Source: Gnetum montanum
Taxonomy: Eukaryota > Streptophyta > Gnetopsida > Gnetales > Gnetaceae
Direction of reading: 5' to 3'
NCBI GenBank assembly: GCA_015680685.1
Contig: MNCI01026484.1
Location: 1,793-37,374, forward strand
DNA length: 35,582 nt
The notes under the pieces are model-generated. The model had not been told where the DNA came from. It saw only the letters and a list, made by a program, of their open reading frames with translations, and made no database searches. Position numbers and translations under genes: made by a program. Positions 23,890-32,559 of this stretch are shown one piece after another. How positions within the stretch are numbered: position 1 is the first letter of the stretch; every line of letters begins with the position of its first letter.

Positions 23890-24027
23890 GTTGGAACCTA
23901 AAATAAGTTAAACATAAGCACACCCCAAGATTTGTAAAAGTTTATAACTAAATGCTATGTAGTAGAATGAACTTGTGACTTGGACTTACCAGGCCAAGAC
24001 CCACACTACTAGGCTAACACCTCATTA
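23890..24027 (-). mobile_element. tRNA-derived SINE-like copy, family 1 (copy 2)
   Basis: It matches the copy at 10552-10700 from end to end: GAGGTGTTAGCCTAGTAGTG in the head, a decayed box B (AGTTCATTCTAC), then ATCTTGGGGTGTGCTTATGT and a terminal GTTCCAAC. The heads differ more than the bodies. Confidence 0.6.
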
Positions 24028-24054
24028 AAGTACATCAAATCATAACTCATCATT

Positions 24055-24113
24055 ACCCACTAGAATTAAACCCATAAATTAGAGTTTCCAATTCAAGAAT
24101 TTTACCACTAGGA
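24055..24113 (-). mobile_element. tRNA-like SINE head, family 1 (partial copy 3)
   Basis: On the minus strand ATCCTAGTGGTAAAATTCTT and GGGTTTAATTCTAGTGGG follow the box A and box B parts of the copy at 10552-10700. The body is missing. Confidence 0.5.
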
Positions 24114-24542
24114 TATTTGAATATGTGTAGCCTAAGACCTATAGACAATAGCATACCTTCCATAGAATTTAAGTAGAACATAAATAATGATGTCAAACAT
24201 AACCCTTAAAATCAAGCTTTATGATTTGCAAATAACAAGCTGCATGCTTTAACCCACATTTGGGCGACATATCCACGCCGGTCACAATTTCAACAAATAA
24301 AACAAAGAGACAATCTATGTAGATCAAAAAATTAATATTAAGAAAGTAAATCAAGAAAACCAGCTCCACGGTTTAGTGTAAACCAAGTTCTCGGAAGACC
24401 AGGCTCAATAAAATGTGCAAGGCACAAGGCAACTGCCAATTTTCCAGGAAAACCTGGAGGGTCTTTCAAGTCAAATAATCAAAGCTAAACAGGCAACCAT
24501 TGACTACCGTAGGAACGTTAATCATGGTAATATGTCTCAAGT

Positions 24543-24632
24543 TTAAGCTTTCAGAAGCTTTCGGCCACACAGCCCATTCCAGAAATCTCGAGCGCCTATT
24601 ACCTTTTTACCTGGAAGCTGAACCTCTAAAAC
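24543..24632 (-). CDS. Unrecognised host gene, candidate last exon (E)
   Basis: The acceptor ATTCATCAG lies just upstream (minus strand) and the frame continues in phase 0 from exon D. The exon reads 29 codons (VLEVQLPGKKVIGARDFWNG...) and stops at TAA 24545-24543. An alternative is a 22-nt exon using the donor-like GTAAAAAG at 24610. No clear poly(A) signal was found downstream. I do not recognise the protein. Confidence 0.4.
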   Translation of the reverse strand, partial: VLEVQLPGKKVIGARDFWNGLCGRKLLKA

Positions 24633-24730
24633 CTGATGAATAAAGTTAATGACAGTGATTAAAACTTTCTAACTAGTTTAATTGTTGGCATTGTGAAACT
24701 GCAAAAAGATTAGATGATTTTGAGATATAC

Positions 24731-25012
24731 CTCTAGGGTTGAGCCTCCACCACAGCAAAATAGTAGTACATCCCGCTCAAATTTAATAGACTTATCACTA
24801 GTGTCACAAGAATTTGATCCAACTCTTGTTGTTACAATTTTAAGCTCAAGAATTTTAACTTCCTGCTTGTCATTGAAGGTTTGAACTTTTGCTCTAGTTC
24901 CTGGCCAACCTGCAAATGCTAGAACCTGGAAACCAGACACTGTCAAGGTTACTTTGTTATGCAAAACAGTAGCTGGCTGGTCAAAAGACAGGCATGATTC
25001 TTCCATGCTGAC
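24731..25012 (-). CDS. Unrecognised host gene, exon D (94 codons)
   Basis: This is the strongest exon of the chain. It is 282 bp long and phase 0 at both ends, with acceptor TTGTGCTTTGCAG and donor GTATATC. The translation begins VSMEESCLSFDQPATVLHNK, contains TVSGFQVLAFAGWPG and ends CCGGGSTLE. The pattern of short alternating hydrophobic runs suggests beta strands. I do not recognise the family and find no signal peptide or membrane segment. The exon is uninterrupted and GC-richer than the repeats around it, as expected for constrained coding sequence. It connects in frame to the disrupted exon C upstream and to exon E downstream. Confidence 0.6.
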
Positions 25013-25422
25013 CTGCAAAGCACAAAAAGTTTCTTTCAATACAAGAAAAAATTCAAAGTTTTCGTTTTCATTCTTCATTCAAATTTTCTACACAATAAAA
25101 TTGTGCATGGCACTTGCTGCATGGACCAGCCCAACTAAGCTTTCAGAGAAGTCTTATGAAGATGAGGCACGAGAAAATGGGTATGGATGTTTGAAATTTA
25201 GAAAACCATCTACAACTAGGCGCCAGTTGATCAAGTAAGTGATCTTGGTTTGAAAATCAGTCAGCCTGAATCATTTTTCTTGTTCTCTACATAACATGTC
25301 CATGTCATTTCACTTACTGCAGAAGCAGAGACAATGTGCCGAAAGATCCCGTAAGATCAGCATGTAATGAACTGAACATGCATTGCATGGCATTACACGC
25401 TTTGCCAGAGTATATCTCTTAC

Positions 25423-25480
25423 CTCAGAAACGGGCAAATGACTTGGCAGTGTTGCATATGACTTGAATATATGTACATTA
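25423..25480 (-). CDS. Unrecognised host gene, exon C, 3' part, interrupted by the copia element
   Basis: It ends in GAG followed by donor GTAAGAG, phase 0. It reads SYATLPSHLPVSE from 25461, and further in frame through HIFK up to the copia insertion point at 25480/25481. Two readings are possible. In one, the exon begins at an acceptor in the right flank (CAG, next to 30084), so the element sits inside a 66-bp exon. In the other, an acceptor ATTCAAG just before 25461 makes a 39-bp exon, and the element lies 19 bp upstream in the intron. Confidence 0.5.
25476..25480. repeat. Target-site duplication CATTA (left)
   Basis: CATTA directly precedes the LTR start TG at 25481 and is repeated at 30072-30076 directly after the other LTR. 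Five bases is the usual copia length. Confidence 0.95.
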
Positions 25481-25753
25481 TGTTAAATTCAGGAACAGAT
25501 AAAGAACCGAAGAAAAAGAAAAACACAGGCAACACACATAGCTTTGTGTGGCGTTTAAGTAAGCACACCACCGGAAATACATGAGAATTGTTATTAAATA
25601 ATAATTGCTAGATACAATTATGGAAACAGCAACATTTTTTTGGGCGTTACGGAAGAGAACAGAAACTGGACCAGTAACTACTGGTTAACTGTTGCTCTAA
25701 CTGCTGCTAACTGGTTTTGACCTGTGTTTGATCAATCATCACTTAACTTAACA
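25481..25753 (-). repeat. 3' LTR of the copia element (273 bp)
   Basis: Bounded by TG (25481) and CA (25752-25753). It lacks the tandem expansion found in the other LTR. Confidence 0.95.
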
Positions 25754-25768
25754 ATCTCCCACTTGGAG
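25754..25768 (-). promoter_or_regulatory. Polypurine tract of the copia element
   Basis: The minus strand reads CTCCAAGTGGGAGAT directly before the 3' LTR: a purine-rich primer site for plus-strand DNA synthesis. Confidence 0.8.
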
Positions 25769-25802
25769 ACTGATCAAACAAAAAAACCATGCCTCCTCAT
25801 TG

Positions 25803-28800
25803 TTAACCATGGAGGCCTGCTAAGGTTGTGCAAAGTTTCAGCTTAGCAAAGGTAACTGCCTTGGTTAACATGTCTGCAGGGTTGTTTGAATGAGGAATCT
25901 TCGTCAGCAATAATGTTTCATCATCTATCAATTCTTGGATATAATGATACCTCAGCTGAATGTGTTTGGATTTGGAATGGAAGATTGGATTTTTAGCTAG
26001 ATGTATGACACTTTGACTGTCAATGACCAGTCCATTGTTTTTCTGTGTCTTACCCAATTCTTTTAGAAGACCCTTCAACCAGATCATCTCTTTTCCAGCT
26101 TCTGAGATAGCCATATATTCTGCTTCTGTGGTTGAGAGAGCAATGCTCTGCTGAAGTCGAGACATCCAGCTCACAGTCGTGTTGCCCACAATAAAGAGAC
26201 AACCAGTGATGCTCTTCCTGCTATCCAAGTCACCTCCTAGATCCACATCAGAAAGACCTTGTAGAGTAATGCTGCTCCTTTTAAAACAAAGTGTCATACC
26301 TGAAGTTCTTTTCAGATATCTTAGGAGCCACTTTAGAATTTCCCAATGCTCCCTTCCTAGATCAGACATAAACCTGCTAACAACTTCCACTGCATGAGCT
26401 ATGTCTGGCCTAGTACATACCATATCATACATCAAGCTTCCAACTACTGAAGCATAAGGTACTTTGGCCATGTTGACCTTCTTTGGTGCCTGCTCCTTGG
26501 AGAGATGAACATGGCTTCCCATAGGAGTATTTCTGATCTTGGCATCTTGAAGACTAAACTTTTTTAGCAACTTTCCTATGTACTTTTCTTGAGATAGCTT
26601 CAGCAATCCCTCTGATCTATCTCTAGATATTCTCATCCCAAGTATCTGCTTAGCTGGCCCCAAGTCTTTCATCTCAAATTTTCTTGCCAAATGCTGCTTT
26701 AAGCTATTGATCTCCTTCATGCTAGTCCCTGCAACTAGCATATCATCAACATATAACAACAATATTATATAACAATCATTAGTATTCTTGAAATAGCAGC
26801 AGTGATCCATCTCGCTTCGAACAAAGCCATTTTTACACATAAATCCATCAAACTTTTTGTACCATTGCCTTGGAGCCTGCTTCAACCCATACAGGCTTTT
26901 CTTCAATTTACACACCAGATTTTCCCTCCCTGGAACTTGGAAGCCTTCTGGTTGTGTCATGTAAATGTCTTCTTCGAGGTCACCATGTAGAAATGCAGTT
27001 TTGACATCTAGCTGCTCTAGATGCAAATCATCAGCAGCCACAATACTTAGCACTACTCTAATAGTAGTCAACTTTACTACAGGTGAAAAAATTTCTGTGT
27101 AGTCAATTCCCTTTTTCTGTTGGAAACCCTTAACTACTAACCTTGCTTTGTATCTTTTGCTGCCATCATGTTCTTCCTTGACCCTGTACACCCACTTATT
27201 CTGCAATGCCTTCTTTCCTTCTGGCAACTCAGTTAGTGTCCATGTCATATTTTTGTGGAGTGACTTCATCTCATCTCTCATAGCCACCTCCCACTCAACA
27301 CAATCTGTTGCCTGCATTGCTTCATCCAAACATTCTGGTTCCCCAGCATCAGTCAACAATAAGTAATGTAACGAGGGAGAGTACCTTTCTCTAGGCTTTG
27401 GTGTTCTTGCAGACCTTCTCAACTGAGGCTCTGGTGTGGCTGTTTCTGCAACGTCATTTTCATTTTCAGCTATCCTGTTTCCAGGATTTGCTTGAGTCCT
27501 TCCATCCACATCCCTCTCAGATATCTCTTCCAGTTCAGCCTTCTCACATTCCTTTTCTTGCTTCCCTGCAATGTTGGATTCTAAACCGAACCTATCCTTG
27601 TACACCATGTGTTCATTAAAAATGACATCCCTGTGTCTGATAATTTTCCTATTTTGATCATCCCAGAAACGATAACCAAAATTATCGGAACCATAGCCAA
27701 TAAAATAACATTTCTTGGCTTTAGGATCAAGCTTATCTCTATCATTTGAATCAATATGCACATACGAGACACACCCAAAAATTTTCAAATGTGAAAGATT
27801 TACCTCCTTCCCAGTCCATACCTCCTCTGGTATTCTGAACTCCAATGGAACTGAAGGTGCTCGATTAATGAGGTAGGCTGCTGTGTTAACTGCATCTGCC
27901 CAAAAGAACTTTGGTAGCCCAGAGTGTATTCTCATGCTCCTAGCTCTTTCATTCAAGGTTCTGTTCATCCGTTCAGCAACACCGTTTTGCTCTGGCGTTC
28001 TTGGAACTATCTTGATCATCCTGATCCCATTTTCTGAACAGAAATTCTTGAATTCTTGGCTGTCATATTCCCCTCCATTATCTGACTTCAGACATTTTAT
28101 TTTTAAACCAGTCTGATTTTCTACTTCAGCTTTCCACCTTTTAAAAGTAGCAAACACATCAAATTTATTTTTAAGAAAATAAACCCATACCTTCCTAGTG
28201 GAATCGTCAATGAAGGTGACATAATAGCTTGAGCCTCCAAGAGACTTCACTGGAGCTGGCCCCCATACATCTGAATGCACCAGTTCAAGCTTTTCAGTCT
28301 GTGATATCCTCCCTATCTTTGAGAAAGTAACTCGTTTTTGCTTCCCATAAACACAATCTTCACACAAGCCAACATCATCACACTTAAACTTTGGTAACTT
28401 TCCCTTTGAAGCCAACAACTTCATACCTTTTTCGCTCATGTGCCCAAGTCTTCGGTGCCATAGGACTGAATCACCATCATAGTTAGCAACTGCAACTGCA
28501 TCTTTCTTTGCTGTAGTCATGTACAATGTTCCCACCTTACTGCCTCGTGCAACAACCAAGTTTCCCTTGGTAATCTTCCATGATCTATCGCCAAATGTTG
28601 TTGTATACCCATCCAAATCCATCTGACTCATGGAGATTAAATTTTTCTTAAGTCCAGGAACATGTCTTACATCTTGCAATTTCCATTGCATCCCTTGGGT
28701 GGTCTTTATTTGAACTTCACCCTTCCCCACAATATCCAAAGGTTCATCATCTGCAAGATAAACCTTTCCAAACTTCCCTGCAACATAATTGTGTAACAAT

Positions 28801-29600
28801 TCCTTGCATGGAGTGGAGTGGAATGAAGCACCTGAATCCAGAATCCAAGATTCAATGGGATTGTCCACACAGCAAATCAAAGCATCAGCAATAATCTCCT
28901 CTGCTGCATTCGCTGATTCATCATCTTGAGTGTGATTTTTCTTCTTCTTTGGTGCCCTGCACTGATTTCTAAAGTGACCCTTCTTGTCACAATTCCAGCA
29001 AACAACTTCCTTGTGATTTTTAGATTTTCCTCTGCCTCTGGACTTTGATCTACCATTACCATGGTTTTCACCATGTTGTGAGCTCCTACCTCTGCTTTCT
29101 GTATTCAAAGCAGACCCTGAGGATTCGCTTGACTCCCTTCTGCGAATGTCCTCACTAAGAATCAAGTCTCGAATATCATTCAACTTTAATTTTAAAGTAC
29201 CTGATGAGCTACTCACAGCAGTCACTGTTGTAGACCAACTCTCCAGCAAAGATGACAACAAAATCAATGCTTGGATTTCGTCCTCAAAGGTGATTGCCAC
29301 TGAATTGAATTGACTAATTATCGTATTAAATTCATTGATGTGATTTGTAAGTGATGCACCTTCACCCATCTTTAGATTGAACAATCGACACATCAAATAT
29401 ACCTTGTTTGTAGCAGATGAGTTTTCATACATACTTGATAGCATTTTCATTAAACCTGCAGTGGTTGTCTCATTAACAATGTTGAATGCGACGTTTCTTG
29501 CCAATGTCAATCTAATCACACCAAGTGCCTGGCGATCTAAGAGATTCCAATCTTCTTGATCCATTTGATTTGGCTTCTTCCCTAGCAGCGGTTCATGCAT
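25803..29600 (-). CDS. Copia gag-pol polyprotein, 1265 codons open
   Basis: This is a single polyprotein that makes the particle and copies and integrates the element. Residue numbers count from the Met at 29600. Gag (UBN2-like) spans about 1-150, and a CCHC zinc knuckle has C201, C204, H209 and C214. Protease has the D255-S-G triad motif. The integrase zinc site uses H382, H387, C413 and C416, and its core uses D444, D507 and E543, with exact D-35-E spacing. Reverse transcriptase has D865 in LDVKTAF and the YVDD box at 950-953. RNase H has D1118, E1159 and D1194. All catalytic residues I can place are present. The true start lies upstream at the ATG at 29698: its frame runs 20 codons, then meets TAG (29638-29636) where the family has Trp, and a 1-nt deletion follows within a few codons. 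As assembled the element is probably defective in Gag but otherwise open. Confidence 0.95.
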   Translation of the reverse strand: MHEPLLGKKPNQMDQEDWNLLDRQALGVIRLTLARNVAFNIVNETTTAGLMKMLSSMYENSSATNKVYLMCRLFNLKMGEGASLTNHINEFNTIISQFNSVAITFEDEIQALILLSSLLESWSTTVTAVSSSSGTLKLKLNDIRDLILSEDIRRRESSESSGSALNTESRGRSSQHGENHGNGRSKSRGRGKSKNHKEVVCWNCDKKGHFRNQCRAPKKKKNHTQDDESANAAEEIIADALICCVDNPIESWILDSGASFHSTPCKELLHNYVAGKFGKVYLADDEPLDIVGKGEVQIKTTQGMQWKLQDVRHVPGLKKNLISMSQMDLDGYTTTFGDRSWKITKGNLVVARGSKVGTLYMTTAKKDAVAVANYDGDSVLWHRRLGHMSEKGMKLLASKGKLPKFKCDDVGLCEDCVYGKQKRVTFSKIGRISQTEKLELVHSDVWGPAPVKSLGGSSYYVTFIDDSTRKVWVYFLKNKFDVFATFKRWKAEVENQTGLKIKCLKSDNGGEYDSQEFKNFCSENGIRMIKIVPRTPEQNGVAERMNRTLNERARSMRIHSGLPKFFWADAVNTAAYLINRAPSVPLEFRIPEEVWTGKEVNLSHLKIFGCVSYVHIDSNDRDKLDPKAKKCYFIGYGSDNFGYRFWDDQNRKIIRHRDVIFNEHMVYKDRFGLESNIAGKQEKECEKAELEEISERDVDGRTQANPGNRIAENENDVAETATPEPQLRRSARTPKPRERYSPSLHYLLLTDAGEPECLDEAMQATDCVEWEVAMRDEMKSLHKNMTWTLTELPEGKKALQNKWVYRVKEEHDGSKRYKARLVVKGFQQKKGIDYTEIFSPVVKLTTIRVVLSIVAADDLHLEQLDVKTAFLHGDLEEDIYMTQPEGFQVPGRENLVCKLKKSLYGLKQAPRQWYKKFDGFMCKNGFVRSEMDHCCYFKNTNDCYIILLLYVDDMLVAGTSMKEINSLKQHLARKFEMKDLGPAKQILGMRISRDRSEGLLKLSQEKYIGKLLKKFSLQDAKIRNTPMGSHVHLSKEQAPKKVNMAKVPYASVVGSLMYDMVCTRPDIAHAVEVVSRFMSDLGREHWEILKWLLRYLKRTSGMTLCFKRSSITLQGLSDVDLGGDLDSRKSITGCLFIVGNTTVSWMSRLQQSIALSTTEAEYMAISEAGKEMIWLKGLLKELGKTQKNNGLVIDSQSVIHLAKNPIFHSKSKHIQLRYHYIQELIDDETLLLTKIPHSNNPADMLTKAVTFAKLKLCTTLAGLHG

Positions 29601-29698
29601 CTTCTTTTGATACAGATAATCTTCAATTTGATCTTCTAGAACCCAAAGTCTATTCCATTGAATTTGTCGATCCGAACTTTCCCATCCTCAGATGCCAT
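29601..29698 (-). pseudogene. Broken N-terminal part of copia Gag
   Basis: From ATG 29698-29696 the frame reads MASEDGKVRIDKFNGIDFGF, the family's conserved Gag start, then TAG at 29638-29636. A one-base deletion just downstream moves the next codons out of frame until the long frame takes over. The stop differs from the expected TGG codon by one G-to-A change. Confidence 0.8.
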
Positions 29699-29715
29699 TG
29701 CTCCCACTGATCCAT

Positions 29716-29728
29716 GGCTTCGATACCA
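29716..29728 (-). promoter_or_regulatory. Primer-binding site, initiator-tRNA-Met type
   Basis: The minus strand reads TGGTATCGAAGCC, two bases from the LTR end. It is close to the TGGTATCAGAGCC complement of initiator tRNA-Met that most copia elements use. Confidence 0.85.
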
Positions 29729-29730
29729 AT

Positions 29731-30071
29731 TGGTAAATTCAGGAATAGATAAAGAATCGAAAAAAAAGAAAAACACAGGCAACACACACAGCTTTGTGTG
29801 GCGTTTAAGCAAGCACACCACTGAAAATATATGAGAATTTTTATTAAATAATAATTGCTAGATACAATTATGGAAACAACAACGTTTTTTTGGGCCATTA
29901 CGGACGGAAACTGGACCAGTAACTACTGGTTAACTATTGCTCTAACTGTTGGTACCTACTACTAACTATTGCTCACTGCTGTTAACTACTGCTCTAACTG
30001 CTGGAACTATTGCTCTAACTGCTGTTAACTGGTTTTGACCCATGTTGGATCAGTCACCACTTAACTTAACA
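29731..30071 (-). repeat. 5' LTR of the copia element (341 bp, expanded)
   Basis: Bounded by TG (29731) and CA (30070-30071). It is 68 bp longer than the 3' LTR, mainly because of extra repeats around GCTCTAACTGCTG at about 29931-30030. Confidence 0.95.
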
Positions 30072-30084
30072 CATTATTACCATG
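30072..30084 (-). CDS. Unrecognised host gene, exon C, possible 5' part on the other side of the copia element
   Basis: On the minus strand GACACAG is followed by CATGGTAAT, which runs through the target duplication. Without the element and with one CATTA copy, this piece and 25475-25423 form a 66-bp exon, phase 0 at both ends and without stops. The first five bases at the left are the duplication. Confidence 0.4.
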
Positions 30085-30581
30085 CTGTGTCAGAACTCTC
30101 CCTTAATAACACCCGTATAGATTTGCTATATAACACCTTTTTGGAAATCACAAAACTAACACATTTTTGTAGAATAACAAAACTTCTGCTTATCACAAAT
30201 ACATTCAAAAATGATGCTGCCATAACAAGTGTATTTCAATGAGTTGAATATGCCAATAACTGTCATTCTTATTTTTAGTAGAATAAACTTGATTCTACCA
30301 TTGTTTATTTTGATAATTGCAACTTGAATATCACAAACAGTTTAGACCTTGTACATAACAGAGAATTAAAGAATTTTGAAGAGAGAACATGCGGAATAAA
30401 AATAATGATCCATGAGGCTCTCATTAAATGGCAGTTTGCTAAAGGAATTGAAAGTTAAGCAATAAAAGTTGTTTATGGTCTTGTTGGAAATTGAATACCC
30501 CTTCTATGAACATTACTTTAATAGGTTCTTGATATGTGGAATCACAAATGAAAAGGTTTGCATACCTATAATAATGCTTAC
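30085..30581. other. Intron-like DNA of the host gene
   Basis: AT-rich, no open frame of note. It lies between two candidate exons on the minus strand. Confidence 0.4.
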
Positions 30582-30608
30582 CATGTCTGATCTTGGAATT
30601 TGGTTGAC
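30582..30608 (-). CDS. Unrecognised host gene, candidate 27-nt microexon (B2)
   Basis: Acceptor TTATAAAAG and donor GTAAGC flank 27 bases that read VNQIPRSDM in phase 0, matching the phases of exons B and C. So small an exon can arise by chance. Confidence 0.3.
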
Positions 30609-30835
30609 CTTTTATAAGAAAAGATTTTTAAATTGAATGTTTATGTTGGTAACTTGATTGATGACTCATTTAAACATGCATGCACGGACATAAAATTCTG
30701 GTAGTTTGTAGCTTAATTGTTCATGATAATTTAAATGTGGGAAGAAGGCTACCAAAAGTTTACGAACTTGTTTGATGCTCTGGGACAGGCTTGCTTAGAT
30801 AACCTCTTTGATGCTCTCCATGAGATAACCTGCTT

Positions 30836-30857
30836 GAATCTTTGCAAAATGATATTT
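30836..30857 (-). repeat. Short match to the hAT BED-finger exon
   Basis: The minus strand matches 2816-2837 over 22 bases with one mismatch, and in translation reads KYHFAKI against KYHLAKI. It may be a relic of another hAT copy or a chance match; similarity outside the core is weak. Confidence 0.25.
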
Positions 30858-31280
30858 GAATGGATGAAAGCTCATAGATTGATCACGCACTAAAGAAGCC
30901 AAACAAGATACGTGAGACATTTGCAGGTACCTTGAAACAATTTGCAAAAGGATGGAAGTAAGTTCACAAAAAACAATGACAATATTTAATTTTCTGTTAT
31001 TCATCAGATGATGTTCAGCACAATGTTGTTAAAAGAAAGCATATTTGGGTAAGGAGCCAGAACTAGAAGACTTCAAAAGAGGATTAGTTGATCTCTAATG
31101 CTCTACTGGTTTATGTGAAGGAAGGGTAATAAAATCTCAGATTTTCACAAAACAAAAATGTGCCATTTTATATTTCATATTGAACAAGTACAGAAGAAAT
31201 ATTTAGAGTATTCTATATTGTTTTAGGTAAGCAAACCCTCACAAACTGCCCATAAAGTATCTCTGGGAAGGCTCTCTTAC

Positions 31281-31361
31281 AGATTTATAGCACCAGGTGA
31301 AAGAGGGGCCATTCTCAATCATTTCATGAGCACTGCTACCATCGCTACCAAAACAGAGAAC
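31281..31361 (-). CDS. Unrecognised host gene, exon B (27 codons)
   Basis: Acceptor CTCTTGTCAG and donor GTAAGAG flank 81 bp in phase 0. It reads VLCFGSDGSSAHEMIENG and ends TWCYKS. Both splice signals are strong and the frame joins exon A without a stop. Confidence 0.5.
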
Positions 31362-31840
31362 CTGACAAGAGTTGGGTAAAGGATACAAATAAATCTACGA
31401 AACAAAAGTTTGAAAGAAAGAACGAAAGCAAAGGTGGATAAATCATCTCCATACTATACAGCACATGAATTTGAGATGGATATGAAAGATGATTTATATA
31501 CAAAGAAAAGACATAATTTGAAGTCCAAACATAGTTCTACGATGACCAAATTAGAAAATGGAAAAAATTAAAAAAAATGTCAAAATTGTCGCACAATTGT
31601 AAAAGACAAGAAAATTTAATATCGATTCAACTGAGCTTCCTTACCTAAATCCCACCTTTAGAAATATGATTAAAGTTTATGAAAGTTAGTTAAAGCAGAG
31701 ACAAGATCCAACAACCACTGTCATTAGCACCTTTAGAGTCTTTCACCAATTAGCAAGTGCTCAGAAATTTAATTCGGAAAGCAAAGCTTTGGAAGTGATA
31801 AAATAAAATGTCTTTTGGAGAGCTTGTCAACGAGCATTAC

Positions 31841-31941
31841 CTTGGGAGCGTACGATGCCACTACATCATCTTGTTCTTTTGCTTTCAAAGCAGCAGCTCC
31901 ATCCAAAATGCAGGGAATCTCATGCAGGAAAATGTTTGCAC
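31841..31941 (-). CDS. Unrecognised host gene, exon A (33 codons)
   Basis: Acceptor ATTTTGTTGCAG and donor GTAATGC flank 101 bp. The first two bases complete a split codon; the rest reads ANIFLHEIPCILDGAAALKA and ends VVASYAPK in phase 0. The composition is clearly coding-like. Earlier exons should lie at higher coordinates on the minus strand, but I could not identify any. Confidence 0.5.
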
Positions 31942-32129
31942 CTGCAACAAAATATTAAGCTAAGAGTGAAGCATAGAGATACAGGAAAAAGATCTTACAT
32001 ACAAATGAGAAACACGATATCACATAGAAAACCTTGAAATTCAAGCTTGTCAAATCAATGATTTTTGACTGCTACTCATTGCAGGAGGCCATGAACTGAA
32101 TATGTGCATCTTTGATTCTTATGCATAGT

Positions 32130-32546
32130 ACTGTGTGTTGTGATAGTGAAATAAAATCTATTTCTTGATTCTCTCTCCTTAATCTCCAACAAGAAATTTG
32201 TAACTGCCTTTTTTCCTTATGTTTAGGTCAATAAGATTGATGAGATGTAACTAATTGTCAGTCACTGATATTCAGTTAGGCTAATCATTATCCTTCAATC
32301 AGTGATATTAGTTAGGTGGATCATTATCTTTAACTATCACACTTGATTGATGCACTCTACTGATTGAATGCCTAAAATTATGGGGCTGAAGGCTATCTAG
32401 AGGAGAGGGAGAGGCAATAGATGTATCAAGAAATTCATTTCTCAAGAATACAATCTGCCTACTTTTGCATGGTTGTCTCCCTTCACAATAAAGGCTTTTT
32501 CCATGTAAATCTTTGTCTCTCATTTCATGTTTGTCTACTATCAACA
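32130..32546 (+). repeat. Probable solo LTR of a copia-type element
   Basis: A poly(A)-signal-like AATAAAG occurs near 32488, a CTATCAACA end at about 32538-32546, and a tandem pair of about 37-bp units at 32260-32334 of the kind seen in LTR promoters. I found no partner LTR. The left end and the target duplication are undetermined. Confidence 0.35.
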
Positions 32547-32559
32547 ATTGCATTTGTGA

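Larger units (their letters stand above)
25481..30071 (-). mobile_element. Complete Ty1/copia LTR retrotransposon (Tork/Tnt1-like)
   Basis: A 4591-bp element read on the minus strand, with LTRs, PBS, one gag-pol frame, PPT and perfect 5-bp target duplications. Domain order is gag, protease, integrase, RT, RNase H, which defines copia. The overall style of Gag and integrase resembles the Tork/Tnt1 lineage (inference from memory of the family, no search run). By eye the LTRs differ at roughly 20 positions over about 270 aligned bases, mostly transitions, plus length changes. The insertion is therefore old enough to have accumulated mutations but far younger than the other elements here. It is inserted in a host gene. 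Confidence 0.95.

Noticed and set aside
24954-25238. 94-codon + strand frame ending near a GTAAGTG donor
   Set aside because: It overlaps exon D on the opposite strand and lies partly in its intron; only the minus strand has a consistent exon chain.
26179-29559. Small + strand frames inside the copia element
   Set aside because: Shadows of the 1265-codon minus-strand frame.
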